NCBI RefSeq assembly: GCF_021354595.1
Contig: NZ_JADWYJ010000004.1
Coordinates: forward strand, 62,001 to 126,000
DNA: 64,000 nt
Direction: 5' to 3'
Source: Maribellus sp. CM-23
Lineage (GTDB): Bacteria; Bacteroidota; Bacteroidia; Bacteroidales; Prolixibacteraceae
In this document: piece by piece, positions 26,792-35,958 of the stretch
Layout: each line of letters begins with the position of its first letter
Numbering within the stretch: the stretch's first letter is position 1
Translations under genes and position numbers: made by a program
The notes under the pieces: generated by a model
Seen by the model: only the letters and a program-made list of their open reading frames with translations
The model's database searches: none
What the model was told of the DNA's origin: nothing

Positions 26792-27877
26792 ATGAAAACA
26801 ACCGCATTTAATAAAATACACAGAGAAGTTGGAGCGAAATTAGTTGAGTTTGCCGGGTTTGAAATGCCCATCGAATACAGCGGGATTAAAGACGAACACA
26901 TGACTGTGCGCGAAGGCGTAGGTGTTTTTGATGTTTCGCACATGGGCGAGTTTTGGGTAAAAGGCCCCAAAGCGCTCGATTTAATCGCTTACATTACCTC
27001 CAACGATCCAGGAGCTTTAGCACTCGGACAGGCACAATACAGCTGCTTTCCAAACGGGAAAGGTGGCATTGTGGACGATTTGCTAGTGTATCACTACGAG
27101 CCTGAAAAATACATGTTGGTGGTAAACGCTTCCAATATCGACAAAGACTGGGACTGGGTGAGCCGCCAGAATGAAGCCATTGGTGCCGAAATTGAAAATG
27201 CGTCGGACCACATTAGTCAGTTAGCTATTCAGGGGCCAAAAGCTACGGCTACTCTTCAAAAACTTACGGACATCAACTTGTCTGACATACGTTTTTACAC
27301 TTTTGTTACCGGGAAAATTGCCGGTGTAGAAGATGTGATTATATCAGCAACCGGTTACACCGGAGCCGGTGGTTTTGAGCTTTACTTCCGAAACGAAGTG
27401 GCCGAACAAATCTGGAATGCCATTTTTGAAGCCGGTGAGGAATTTGGAATCAAACCAATTGGTTTGGGAGCCCGCGATACTTTGAGACTCGAAATGGGCT
27501 ACTGCCTGTACGGAAATGATATTGATGATACCACTTCGCCGATTGAAGCCGGCCTGGGATGGATCACCAAATTCAACAACGGACGCCGGTTTATCGACCG
27601 CGAATTCCTGACCATGCAGAAAAACGAAGGAGTTTCACGCCGTCTGAGAGGTTTTGTGCTGACCGATCGCGGAATCCCCCGTCATGGCTACGAACTGGTA
27701 AATGCTGAAGGCGAAGTGATTGGTGAAGTAACTTCAGGAACCATGTCGCCGGTGTTGAACAAAGGAATTGGGATGGGTTACGTTGCCAAAGAATATTCGG
27801 CATTCGGAACCGAAATTTTCATCAAAATCCGGAACAAAAACATTCCGGCAGAAATTGTTAAGCTACCATTTATCTAA
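26792..27877 (+). CDS. gcvT: Aminomethyltransferase, glycine cleavage system T protein
   Basis: This 361-residue protein transfers the methylene group from the aminomethyl-H-protein to tetrahydrofolate and releases ammonia. It has the GcvT_N folate-binding part ([36 protein letters not shown] with the catalytic Asp, [34 protein letters not shown]) and the C-terminal barrel ([20 protein letters not shown]). Length is normal. Other gcv genes are not nearby. It is followed by a strong terminator. Confidence 0.97.
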   Translation: MKTTAFNKIHREVGAKLVEFAGFEMPIEYSGIKDEHMTVREGVGVFDVSHMGEFWVKGPKALDLIAYITSNDPGALALGQAQYSCFPNGKGGIVDDLLVYHYEPEKYMLVVNASNIDKDWDWVSRQNEAIGAEIENASDHISQLAIQGPKATATLQKLTDINLSDIRFYTFVTGKIAGVEDVIISATGYTGAGGFELYFRNEVAEQIWNAIFEAGEEFGIKPIGLGARDTLRLEMGYCLYGNDIDDTTSPIEAGLGWITKFNNGRRFIDREFLTMQKNEGVSRRLRGFVLTDRGIPRHGYELVNAEGEVIGEVTSGTMSPVLNKGIGMGYVAKEYSAFGTEIFIKIRNKNIPAEIVKLPFI

Positions 27878-27902
27878 TCAATAAAACAAATCGATTACCT
27901 TG

Positions 27903-27926
27903 AGCCGCTTTTTAGCGGCTTTTTTT
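27903..27926 (+). terminator. Terminator of gcvT
   Basis: The 7-bp stem AGCCGCT/AGCGGCT with a 4-base T loop is followed by seven T, about 26 bases after the gcvT stop. Confidence 0.95.
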
Positions 27927-28039
27927 ATGTGTTTTTGGGAAAATTTTCTTGTCGGGGGATGTCGAACTCCTGTTGTTTTTGGCGTAATTTTATACGAGTG
28001 AATCAGGATTGTAAGTAGTTGTTTTTAAAATCAAAAGCC

Positions 28040-28186
28040 ATGTCAAAGTTTCATGAAATATTGAAGAATGTGAAAAAATCTCCCCAAAAAAGTGCAAAAG
28101 AAAAAAGAGCTGAAAAACGAGAGCGAAGGGCCATGAAAAATGAATCGGTTAACCTTAAAAAAGTTTTTGAAGAGAAAGAGAAGTAA
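28040..28186 (+). CDS. Small Lys/Arg/Glu-rich protein, 48 residues
   Basis: An ATG-initiated frame of 48 codons encodes MSKFHEILKNVKKSPQKS and continues with alternating Lys, Arg and Glu to a TAA stop. The product is highly charged, probably helical, and has no hydrophobic core, signal peptide or cysteine. It stands alone between the gcvT terminator and serC. The composition resembles small nucleic-acid-binding or ribosome-associated proteins, but no family is recognised. Its reality rests on a clean start and length in an otherwise gene-free 800-bp gap. Confidence 0.45.
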   Translation: MSKFHEILKNVKKSPQKSAKEKRAEKRERRAMKNESVNLKKVFEEKEK

Positions 28187-28683
28187 GGAAGTGTCTGATA
28201 TTTTCGTAATCCCAAAATCCGATAAATTACTGCTGTTTAATCCGATTTGTTGGATTGAATTGAGTGATGACCATTTTATTTTATGAGCCCCGGTGATTGA
28301 TAAGGTTGACGAAAAAGGTTAGTACATATGGTGCGTTAAAATCAGGATTCCGGTTGATTTCTCTTTGCGTCTATTTCTTCGCACTTTAAATTCTTTTTAA
28401 ATAATAAAGAAAAATACAATTCTATCTGAAAGATTCGACTTTCTTGTTTGGAATCAGATAAATTTGTGTTGAATAATCATTTGATAGATAAAATGTTATC
28501 CTGCTCGTGATAATTAAAATGACTTCTATCACTTGTGTGCCTTGTAAATCAATGTTTTAAAACTCATAAAAATAAAAATAAACTTGACTTTTCTCATCTG
28601 GAATCGATCCGTGATTCATGACCTTTGAGCAAGGGTGTTTTCAGAAGAAGAAAATGAATTATTCACCTTAATTGACGTATTTT
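28187..28683. other. Intergenic region upstream of serC
   Basis: This stretch of almost 500 bp is AT-rich. It holds an exact -7 box TAAATTTG (28459-28466) and two imperfect copies of a GACTTT...TGGAATC...GAT pattern starting near 28437 and 28586. No RNA family or protein gene is recognised. Confidence 0.4.
28459..28466 (+). promoter_or_regulatory. Candidate -7 element upstream of serC
   Basis: TAAATTTG matches TAnnTTTG exactly, but the nearest TTTG is only 8 bases upstream. If used, serC would have a leader of about 210 nt. Confidence 0.3.
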
Positions 28684-29751
28684 ATGAAGAAGCACAATTT
28701 TTATGCAGGACCATCCATTCTGCCGGAGTATACAAAAGAAAAAACTGCTGAGGCAGTACTTAATTTTGCCGGAACAGGGCTTTCGGTAATGGAGGTTTCA
28801 CACCGGAGCAAGGAATTTGTGGCCGTAGTGGACGAAGCCGTTGCATTGGTAAAAGAACTGTTGAAAGTTCCGGAAGGCTACTCGGTGCTTTTCTTACAAG
28901 GTGGCGCCAGCCTCCAGTTCCTGATGGCTCCTTATAACCTGATGGGTTCGAAAGCAGCATACTTGAACACCGGTGTCTGGTCGAAAAAAGCCATGAAAGA
29001 AGCCAAATTTTTTGGTGAAGTGGTAGAAGTTGCTTCTTCAGCCGACGCCAATTTCAATTACATTCCGAAACAATTTGACACTCCGGCCGATGCCAGTTAC
29101 CTGCACTACACCAGCAACAACACTATTTTCGGGACCAAAGTAGATGCTCCGGAAGCCAATATTCCGTTGGTGGCCGATATGTCGTCTGATATTTTCTCTC
29201 GTCCGGTTGACGTGGCAAAACACGACCTGATTTACGCCGGAGCTCAGAAAAACCTGGGACCATCGGGTGCAACACTGGTTATTGTAAAAGACGAAGCGCT
29301 GGGCAAGATCGACCGCTTAATTCCAACCATGTTGGATTACCGCATTCACATCCAGAACGAATCGATGTTTAATACACCTTCTACATTGCCGGTTTTTGCT
29401 TGTTTGCAAACCTTGCGCTGGTTAAAAGAGCTGGGTGGTGTTGAAGCCATCGAAAAAGTAAACATCGAAAAAGCAGCGGTGCTTTACGACGAGATCGACC
29501 GGAATAAATTGTTCCAGTCAACTGTTCCGAATAAAGAAGACCGTTCGCTGATGAATGTAACGTTTGTTATGGCTCCGGAATTTGCCGAGCTCGAAAAAGA
29601 ATTCCTTGATTTTGCCACCGCAAATGGAATGGTCGGAATTAAAGGACACCGCTCGGTTGGCGGATTCAGGGCCTCGACTTACAATGCGATGCCGATCGAA
29701 AGTGTACAGGCACTGGTCGACACCATGCAGGAGTTTGAAAAGAAGCACTAA
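28684..29751 (+). CDS. serC: Phosphoserine aminotransferase
   Basis: This PLP enzyme converts 3-phosphohydroxypyruvate to phosphoserine with glutamate and can also serve pyridoxal phosphate synthesis. It has 355 residues from [14 protein letters not shown], the usual N-terminus; a TTG four codons upstream is less likely. The PLP lysine is Lys189 in [32 protein letters not shown] and the C-terminal [15 protein letters not shown] phosphate-binding motif are intact. It is the first gene of the serC-serA-DUF1015 block common in Bacteroidota. Confidence 0.97.
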   Translation: MKKHNFYAGPSILPEYTKEKTAEAVLNFAGTGLSVMEVSHRSKEFVAVVDEAVALVKELLKVPEGYSVLFLQGGASLQFLMAPYNLMGSKAAYLNTGVWSKKAMKEAKFFGEVVEVASSADANFNYIPKQFDTPADASYLHYTSNNTIFGTKVDAPEANIPLVADMSSDIFSRPVDVAKHDLIYAGAQKNLGPSGATLVIVKDEALGKIDRLIPTMLDYRIHIQNESMFNTPSTLPVFACLQTLRWLKELGGVEAIEKVNIEKAAVLYDEIDRNKLFQSTVPNKEDRSLMNVTFVMAPEFAELEKEFLDFATANGMVGIKGHRSVGGFRASTYNAMPIESVQALVDTMQEFEKKH

Positions 29752-29765
29752 TCAAATAAATCAGG

Positions 29766-29796
29766 AAATGCAGGGTGTTTATCCTGCATTTCTTTT
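29766..29796 (+). terminator. Hairpin between serC and serA
   Basis: The perfect 9-bp stem AAATGCAGG/CCTGCATTT is followed by TCTTTT. It is terminator-like with an interrupted T-tract, so partial read-through into serA is likely. Confidence 0.6.
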
Positions 29797-29843
29797 ATAG
29801 ACAGGTTTCAAGTTCCTGTCGCGTACCTAAATTTTTATGAGCT

Positions 29844-30764
29844 ATGACTAAAGTATTAATTGCTACTACCAAACCATTTGCGCCGGTTGCAGTGGAAAAA
29901 ATCACTGATATTCTGAAAACAGCCGGTTACGAAGTTATATTACTGGAAAAATATTCAGAAAAAAAAGCACTGCTGGAAGCTGTTGCAGATGTTGATGCAG
30001 CGATTATTCGCAGCGATATTTTTGACCGCGAAGTACTGGAAGCCGGGAAAAACCTGAAGATTGTGGTTCGGGCTGGTGCCGGTTACGACAACGTGGATTT
30101 ACCGGCCGCTACCGAAAACAACCAGGTAGTGATGAACACTCCCGGGCAAAATGCAAACGCCGTGGCTGAACTGGCAATAGGCATGGCCATTATGGGACTT
30201 CGTGAAATGTTCTCCGGAAAACCGGGCGGCGAAATGCGTGGCCGTACGCTGGGCTTACACGGATTCGGTTTTGTGGCTCGCAACGTATTCCGTATTGCAC
30301 GTGCCTTGGGCATGGAAGTGATCGTTTACACCCGCTACAGCAAGGCGGCGGCCGCTGCCATTGGCTTGAAGGTTACACATTCGCTGGAAGAGTTGTACGA
30401 GAAGAGTGATATTATCTCCATTCACGTTCCGGCACGCAGCGAACACCTGAAATCGGTAAGTTACGACGTGTTGCAACACCTGAAAGACGGAAGCATTATC
30501 GTAAACACTGCCCGGAAAGAAGTGGTGAACGAGCCCGATTTGGTGAAAATCATGGAAGAAAAGCCGGGTATAAAATACATGTCGGATGTTACGCCCGATT
30601 GTGCTAATCTGTTTGAAGAAAAGTTTGGCGGGCGTTATTTCTTTACCCCTAAAAAAGCCGGGGCTCAAACCGCCGAAGCAAACCTGAATGCGGGGGTTGC
30701 CGCCGCCGAGCAAATCGTTGCTTTTTTTGAAAACGGGGATAAAACATTTCAGGTAAATAAATGA
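29844..30764 (+). CDS. serA: D-3-phosphoglycerate dehydrogenase, lysine (type IIIK-like) form
   Basis: This NAD-dependent enzyme oxidises 3-phosphoglycerate to 3-phosphohydroxypyruvate. It has 306 residues, with the NAD loop GLHGFGFVAR (137-146), the substrate Arg in VNTARKEVVNEPDLV (Arg224) and AGAGYDNVDLPAA. There is no ACT or ASB domain, so serine feedback of the E. coli type is not expected. The usual catalytic His segment (PHIGAST) reads TPKKAGAQTAEAN (Lys270/Lys271), matching the lysine variant described for Entamoeba-type PGDH. It sits 92 bases after serC. Confidence 0.93.
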   Translation: MTKVLIATTKPFAPVAVEKITDILKTAGYEVILLEKYSEKKALLEAVADVDAAIIRSDIFDREVLEAGKNLKIVVRAGAGYDNVDLPAATENNQVVMNTPGQNANAVAELAIGMAIMGLREMFSGKPGGEMRGRTLGLHGFGFVARNVFRIARALGMEVIVYTRYSKAAAAAIGLKVTHSLEELYEKSDIISIHVPARSEHLKSVSYDVLQHLKDGSIIVNTARKEVVNEPDLVKIMEEKPGIKYMSDVTPDCANLFEEKFGGRYFFTPKKAGAQTAEANLNAGVAAAEQIVAFFENGDKTFQVNK

Positions 30765-30844
30765 TGTTGCTGTTAATCTCTTTTAAAGAGAGGTATTTTT
30801 AGTAAAGATTGTTTTAAATCCTATCGCGAATGGTTTTAGATTCC

Positions 30845-30852
30845 TATTTTTG
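30845..30852 (+). promoter_or_regulatory. -7 element upstream of the DUF1015 gene
   Basis: TATTTTTG is an exact TAnnTTTG match 40 bases before the ATG at 30893. No good -33 box was found. It may add a promoter within the serine block. Confidence 0.35.
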
Positions 30853-30892
30853 AGGCTCTAAAATCATTTGTCAATATTCAAAATCTATTAAG

Positions 30893-32143
30893 ATGGCAAT
30901 TATAAAACCATTTAAAGGGCTTCGGCCTGCTGAGGATATAGTGGAAGAACTGGCTTGCCTTCCGTACGATGTAATGAATTCGGAAGAGGCTGCGCAGATG
31001 GCAGAAGGAAAAGAAAGATCGCTGTTGCGCATCACTAAAGCTGAAATTGAATGTCCCGAAGTGGAGGATATTCACTCCGAAACCGTGTACAACAAGGCGG
31101 TGGAGAATTACAATGCTTTCCAGGAGAAAGGTTGGCTGGTGCAGGATGAGGAGGCCAAATACTACATTTATGCACAAACCATGAACGGGTTAACCCAGTA
31201 CGGGATTGTGGGTGGCGCAGCCTGTGCCGATTACGAAAACGGCATCATCAAAAAGCACGAGCTTACCCGCCCTGAAAAGGAAGAAGACCGCATGGTGTTA
31301 ACGCGTTACCTGAACGCCAACATCGAACCGGTTTTCTTTGCCTACAAAGCGGTTCCCGAGATTGATGCCATTGTTGAGAAGATTGTAAAAGAACAAAAAC
31401 CGGTATACGATTTTACGGCGGAAGATGGTTTCGGACACCATTTCTGGACCATTGACGAGCCTGCAACCAATCAGCAGCTCGAACAGCTTTTTGCCGAAAA
31501 AGTTCCGTTTACGTATGTTGCCGACGGGCACCACCGTACTGCGGCAGCGGCCCGTATTGGACTGGAAAAAACAGCCCAGAACCCTGGTCATACCGGAGAT
31601 GAAGAATACAATTTCTTTATGGCTGTTCATTTTCCGGATAACCAGTTGCAGATCATTGACTACAACCGCCTGGTGACCGATTTAAACGGTTTGTCGGATG
31701 TTGATTTTCTGGCGGCACTTTCCGAAGGTTTCAACGTGGAAAACATGGGGCCCGAAATTTACAAACCGGCTGGTTTACACGAGTTCAGTTTGTATTTGGG
31801 TGGAAACTGGTACAAACTTACCGCCAAGGAAGGTACGTACGATGACGCTGACCCGATCGGAATTCTTGATGTGACCATTCTTTCGAACCAGGTGCTGAGT
31901 CCGATCCTGGATATTCAAGACCTGCGAACTTCGAAACGCATCGACTTTGTGGGAGGAATCCGTGGTTTGGGTGAATTGAAACGCCGTGTTGATTCGGGTG
32001 AAATGAAAGCAGCTTTTGCTTTGTATCCGGTTTCCATGGAACAGCTGATCAATATTGCCGATAGCGGAAACATTATGCCTCCAAAAACTACCTGGTTCGA
32101 GCCCAAGCTCCGATCAGGCCTGGTAATTCACAAACTGGATTAA
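30893..32143 (+). CDS. DUF1015 family protein
   Basis: This 416-residue cytosolic protein has the DUF1015 hallmarks: an N-terminal IIKPFKGLRPAEDIVEELACLPYDVM, YGIVGGAACADY, VADGHHRTAAA, and a C-terminal end in IMPPKTTWFEPKLRSGLVIHKL. In Bacteroidota it regularly follows serC and serA, which suggests a link to serine metabolism or to a kinase-like step, but the activity is not established to my knowledge. Length and motifs are normal. Confidence 0.93.
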   Translation: MAIIKPFKGLRPAEDIVEELACLPYDVMNSEEAAQMAEGKERSLLRITKAEIECPEVEDIHSETVYNKAVENYNAFQEKGWLVQDEEAKYYIYAQTMNGLTQYGIVGGAACADYENGIIKKHELTRPEKEEDRMVLTRYLNANIEPVFFAYKAVPEIDAIVEKIVKEQKPVYDFTAEDGFGHHFWTIDEPATNQQLEQLFAEKVPFTYVADGHHRTAAAARIGLEKTAQNPGHTGDEEYNFFMAVHFPDNQLQIIDYNRLVTDLNGLSDVDFLAALSEGFNVENMGPEIYKPAGLHEFSLYLGGNWYKLTAKEGTYDDADPIGILDVTILSNQVLSPILDIQDLRTSKRIDFVGGIRGLGELKRRVDSGEMKAAFALYPVSMEQLINIADSGNIMPPKTTWFEPKLRSGLVIHKLD

Positions 32144-32164
32144 GAAAGTATCGAAATAAAATAG

Positions 32165-32203
32165 AAAGTCCCGGTCTGTCGTTTGACAAACCGGGACTTT
32201 TTT
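32165..32203. terminator. Strong terminator between convergent DUF1015 and DUF4886 genes
   Basis: AAAGTCCCGG (32165-32174) pairs with CCGGGACTTT (32191-32200), and inner TGTC/GACA pairs extend the stem. Six T follow on the plus strand; only three follow on the minus strand, so it works best for the DUF1015 transcript. Confidence 0.9.
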
Positions 32204-32219
32204 ATGATCGGTTGCGAAA

Positions 32220-33026
32220 TTACTTCGCGGCAATCTCTCTCAGAAACTTTGCCGTAGCTGCCGGAATATCGTCCGGAACATAGGTGATTTTCTCGGGGCT
32301 CATGCCAAACAACTTTCCAAACCAAACACACCCGGCAAGGTAGCAGCCATTGGCGCTCGCGTGGTACCGGTCGCTGGGGCTCCAAAGGTCAACGTCTTTG
32401 TCTTTTTTTTGGGAAAGAAAAAAGGCATCGCCCGACTCCAGTTTGGGCGCGTCGTAGCGCTTAGCCAGTGTTTTGTAGTTCTTGTTTAGCTTTTTATACA
32501 TTTCCTTGTAAGAAATACTGTATTCGCCCAGCCTTTTGCAATCCGGCGCATAAGGCCAGGTTTCGTGCACATAAATCTGAGCACCGGGCGCGTATTCCTT
32601 TACATGGTTGACAATTTGATCGGCATAAGGCTGAAAGGTTTCTTTCCGGAAACTGTTTCCACTAACCTGTTGAATGGTTACCACGTCCCAATCGTTGCTT
32701 TGCAGCAGGTCTTTTAGCGATTGTCCCTTGTAGGGCTTTTCGTTGGGATCTTCAGTACTTTTCTCAATCAGTCCGGCATGTCTTTCCAGCGAACAACCGC
32801 CCAAGTTTGCTTTTTCAATCAGGATGTTGCATCCTTCCACTGATTGGGTGATTTCATTCAGGTAATGGCAGGCGTTGTCGGCAAAACTATTACCGATGGT
32901 TAGAACTTTGATCGTGTCTGATGCTCCGTTGCTGCTTCCTGTTACAGCAAAAGATGGTTGGACGGAAAACGCCAGAATGCTGCAAAAAACAAGAATATGC
33001 AGAAAAAATAATTTTATCTGTCTCAT
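32220..33026 (-). CDS. Secreted DUF4886 / SGNH-hydrolase-like protein
   Basis: This 268-residue protein has a Sec signal (hydrophobic core LFFLHILVFCSILAFSV, cleavage after SFA). The mature part begins IKVLTIGNSFADNA, the SGNH block I with the Ser nucleophile. Further blocks are WDVVTIQQVSGNS and, near the end, DRYHASANGCYLAG with a candidate His. Such proteins are probable O-acyl esterases in glycan loci, although the DUF4886 substrate is unproven. It is the last gene of the minus-strand locus and has a -7 box of its own upstream. Confidence 0.82.
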   Translation of the reverse strand: MRQIKLFFLHILVFCSILAFSVQPSFAVTGSSNGASDTIKVLTIGNSFADNACHYLNEITQSVEGCNILIEKANLGGCSLERHAGLIEKSTEDPNEKPYKGQSLKDLLQSNDWDVVTIQQVSGNSFRKETFQPYADQIVNHVKEYAPGAQIYVHETWPYAPDCKRLGEYSISYKEMYKKLNKNYKTLAKRYDAPKLESGDAFFLSQKKDKDVDLWSPSDRYHASANGCYLAGCVWFGKLFGMSPEKITYVPDDIPAATAKFLREIAAK

Positions 33027-33085
33027 AATAAGGGAAATAATTTTAAAGGCTTAAAAATTGCCTGTTGTAGGTTTCACAATACTCC

Positions 33086-33093
33086 CAAATGTA
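33086..33093 (-). promoter_or_regulatory. -7 element before the DUF4886 gene
   Basis: TACATTTG on the minus strand matches TAnnTTTG exactly in the 72-bp gap after the FAD oxidoreductase gene. No -33 match was found. It may allow separate expression of the last gene. Confidence 0.35.
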
Positions 33094-33098
33094 TGGAT

Positions 33099-34817
33099 TT
33101 ATTCCGGCCATTTAATTTCCACGCCTTGTTTTTGAATGAAATCCTGGAACTCATTTAAGTATTTCCGGTTTTCCCAAACCTGGCGGGGTGTTACGTTATT
33201 CTTTCCTGAAAACTGTACCAACATCCCAACCACTTCTCCAATGTTCCATTCAACCGGGTGCAGACGGTAGCAGCCGTTGGTAATGTGTGTACTTCCAATG
33301 TTTTTGGCAGCCGGCAGCAGGTTCTCCATCCGTTGCGGAATTAAAGAACCGAGCGGAATTTCAAACGGCAGCGACGGCAAATCGATGTAGTTGTCGCCCT
33401 GGGTGGTCGGGTGCAGATCGAGGTAGTAAGAGCCAACGCCAATACTGTCGTAGAAACTTTCCGATTTTTTGGAAGCAGCTTCTCCTTTTACCAGTTTTCG
33501 GTTTTCAACGCCCACATGTTCCTCCAGAATGGTAAACATGGCTTTTATGCGTCGTCCTTCCCTGATGTACGGATATTTTGCCATCCCGTCTTCGGTTCCG
33601 AGCATGTCTTTTCGCAAGCGGATACCCGCCCAGCCTGCGCCGCCATCGGGGCGTTCCACTTCGGTTTGCAGCCAGTAAACCAGTGAACGGTTTAACTCGC
33701 GTGCGCCTTCCACGTGTTGCTTAAATTCTTTCTCGCTTACATCCACCAGGTTGCCCAGCATGTAGTCGTTTTGCGGCCAGTTAATAATGGTAATGTCACC
33801 CGAATAAAGGCCCGGAGTGAAATTATGCCGGTTGATGATTTTCCGGTAGTTCCACAAATTCAACACACTGCCCGTGGCACCTCCCTCCGGATGAAACCCG
33901 AGTTTTTTGGGGTCCAGGGTTGACGGAGTGGAGTAGGTGAGATCGAGTAAACGCCCCGGCCACGAGGGCGTCAACTGTGGAATATAGTTTTTCCAGAAAT
34001 CGTATTTCTCCGGTTTGTCGATTACATGGTTTTCGCCGGGGCAATAATCCAGCGCAAAGCAAAGTGTAAAAGCCTGCTGGTTTTCGGTGCTGCCTTTTTC
34101 GGGAGCGTGAAGTTCTCCTGTTTCTGCTTTTGATTCAGTTCCGAGGTAGTATTCGGTACCAGAAAGTGGCAGAAGTTCCCCGGTTTCGGTGGCGTCAGCA
34201 AAATAAGGTGCTTTCAGCCAGTATTCGTTTCCTGATTGCAGGTTCCGGACCGCGAATGCCTGAACTTTGTTACCGCTTACTTCTGCTTTGCTTACTTTGC
34301 TGTTCAGCAATATCGTCAGCTTGCCTGTGCTGATGTAGGGAGCCAGCATTTCGTACAAAACGGCCAGTCCTACACGTGGTTCCACGCATAAACGAGAAAC
34401 GGCTCCGTCGCCCGGATTCAGGTTTTCGCGGGCTGCTGCATCGGTTGTTAGCGGATAATTTTTTCGGTAGTAATTCCGGAGTGCCGTACGAAAATCGCGG
34501 TACAATTGGGTAGCACCGTGTGTTTCAATCCAACGGTGTTCATCAAAAGGCACGCCTTGCTGGGTCAGCTGTCCGCCAATCCAGTCGGTTTCTTCGGTCA
34601 TAATTACGGAAAGCCCGTTACGGAGCGCGCCTAAAGCACAGGCGCAACCGCCCATTCCGGCGCCGGCAACCACCAGGTCGGCAGTTATTTCCGAATGTCC
34701 GATTCGTTTTTTAGCAGCAGGGCTGGCAGCCGAAGTGGCTGGTATGGTGATAAAAGGAGCCGCAGCCAAAGCACTGCTGCCTGCTCCCAACATTCCTATA
34801 AAATTTCGTCTTTTCAT
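33099..34817 (-). CDS. Exported FAD-dependent oxidoreductase (FAD_oxidored family)
   Basis: This 572-residue protein has an N-terminal export signal containing RRNFIGMLGAG, which resembles a twin-arginine signal and fits export with a bound cofactor. The FAD Rossmann motif VVAGAGMGGCACALGALRNG is followed by EETDWIGGQLTQQGVP, characteristic of PF12831-type flavoproteins. The C-terminus closes the FAD domain (NIGSTHITNGCYRLHPVEWNIGE would be the second FAD contact). The substrate is unknown; members are common in Bacteroidota glycan loci. Three bases separate it from the CE2-like esterase gene. Confidence 0.88.
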   Translation of the reverse strand: MKRRNFIGMLGAGSSALAAAPFITIPATSAASPAAKKRIGHSEITADLVVAGAGMGGCACALGALRNGLSVIMTEETDWIGGQLTQQGVPFDEHRWIETHGATQLYRDFRTALRNYYRKNYPLTTDAAARENLNPGDGAVSRLCVEPRVGLAVLYEMLAPYISTGKLTILLNSKVSKAEVSGNKVQAFAVRNLQSGNEYWLKAPYFADATETGELLPLSGTEYYLGTESKAETGELHAPEKGSTENQQAFTLCFALDYCPGENHVIDKPEKYDFWKNYIPQLTPSWPGRLLDLTYSTPSTLDPKKLGFHPEGGATGSVLNLWNYRKIINRHNFTPGLYSGDITIINWPQNDYMLGNLVDVSEKEFKQHVEGARELNRSLVYWLQTEVERPDGGAGWAGIRLRKDMLGTEDGMAKYPYIREGRRIKAMFTILEEHVGVENRKLVKGEAASKKSESFYDSIGVGSYYLDLHPTTQGDNYIDLPSLPFEIPLGSLIPQRMENLLPAAKNIGSTHITNGCYRLHPVEWNIGEVVGMLVQFSGKNNVTPRQVWENRKYLNEFQDFIQKQGVEIKWPE

Positions 34818-34819
34818 GT

Positions 34820-35956
34820 TTAATTTTTCAAATTTTCCAGAATTTCATCCAGCGAATAATTCCAGTCGAGCATGGTGCCCAAAACCGGGATAAGCATGTG
34901 TGCTGATTTTAACTGTCCGCGGTAGGAGGGGTGCCAGTCAGATCCCAGGTCGTCTTCCCTGTTAAGCAGGTTTCCCGGTATTCCCACAAAAACGATCTGC
35001 AAAGCTTCCAGTTCAGTCCGGAGCTCTTCTACCATTTTTTTTGTGTAGGAAAAACAGGGTTCGTTGATCATTGGGCCGGTTACGCAAACGATTTTCGCAT
35101 GCGGAAATTCCCGGTGTAGTTTGTTGACCAGCTTTTTCCCGGCGTTAATAAAATCGGGCTCGTCAGGAAATGGCTGAGTGCTAAAATCGTTTGTTCCCAG
35201 GTTGATAACAATGGCATCCGGGACATAGTCTTGCAAAGGATAGGTTTGTGTGGAATCTTCATCGAGCAGATACTCCAAACGGGCGGGCATCGGTGCCAGC
35301 TTGGTGGAGATTTTTTCTTTGTCGCCGTAGTTGCGAACCATTCCAAGCCCCGAATGCGAAATCAGATGATATTGAGAATCAAATGCCCGCGCAACGATGG
35401 TTGCATAGGATTTCTCGCAGTTTTCGGTGGCGGGTTTAAAGCGCTCCGATTTGTCTTTTCCTTCGGTTCCGTAACCACAAGTGATCGAGTTTCCGATAAA
35501 CAGGAGTTTCCTGTCGGGAAGCGGCGCCGGTTTCAGAAGACTTTCTTTTGCACCCACATAAATGCCTGTAAATTCAGCGATTCCCATTCCTCCTTCGGTT
35601 CGCTTTACAATTCTTAGCTGGTGAGTTCCTTTTGATAATTTTCCGGGGTACCACCAAACGGTATCGTTTACTGCGTACACAACCTGCTCCGGGCGATCAT
35701 CCACCCAAACATTGAAATAGTTACTGTCTCCGCCTTTTATTTGAATGCCCAGTTTTTGTCCGGTAAAAGCCGTAAAAATGCTTACTCCCGGCCAGTTGTA
35801 TTTTACCGCATCATCAGTTTGCTGAACACGGCCCATGTACTGGAACGCATCGTCGTCGGCCGGATAAAATTTTGCATCGGTTTGTACCTGAGCCGTGGTT
35901 GGTACGGCGCAAATAAACAGCAGAAGCAGAAGTAGGGTGATTCCCGTATTCTTCAT
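34820..35956 (-). CDS. Secreted CE2-like SGNH/GDSL carbohydrate esterase
   Basis: This 378-residue protein has a signal peptide ending at TTAQ. Residues about 30-145 form a jelly-roll-like N-terminal domain (FTGQKLGIQIKGGDSNYFNV, LRIVKRTEGG) and the rest an SGNH domain with LLFIGNSITCGYG, VINLGTNDFS and DWHPS, where Asp and His complete the active site. The two-domain order matches carbohydrate esterase family 2, which removes O-acetyl groups from sugars. It is encoded next to the epimerase and FAD genes with 2-3 base gaps. Confidence 0.88.
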   Translation of the reverse strand: MKNTGITLLLLLLFICAVPTTAQVQTDAKFYPADDDAFQYMGRVQQTDDAVKYNWPGVSIFTAFTGQKLGIQIKGGDSNYFNVWVDDRPEQVVYAVNDTVWWYPGKLSKGTHQLRIVKRTEGGMGIAEFTGIYVGAKESLLKPAPLPDRKLLFIGNSITCGYGTEGKDKSERFKPATENCEKSYATIVARAFDSQYHLISHSGLGMVRNYGDKEKISTKLAPMPARLEYLLDEDSTQTYPLQDYVPDAIVINLGTNDFSTQPFPDEPDFINAGKKLVNKLHREFPHAKIVCVTGPMINEPCFSYTKKMVEELRTELEALQIVFVGIPGNLLNREDDLGSDWHPSYRGQLKSAHMLIPVLGTMLDWNYSLDEILENLKN

Positions 35957-35958
35957 AA

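Noticed and set aside
27903-27926. Repeat or CRISPR-like unit from short palindromes such as this one across the window
   Set aside because: Each is a single hairpin with a T-tract after a gene. No regularly spaced repeats with unique spacers were seen anywhere.
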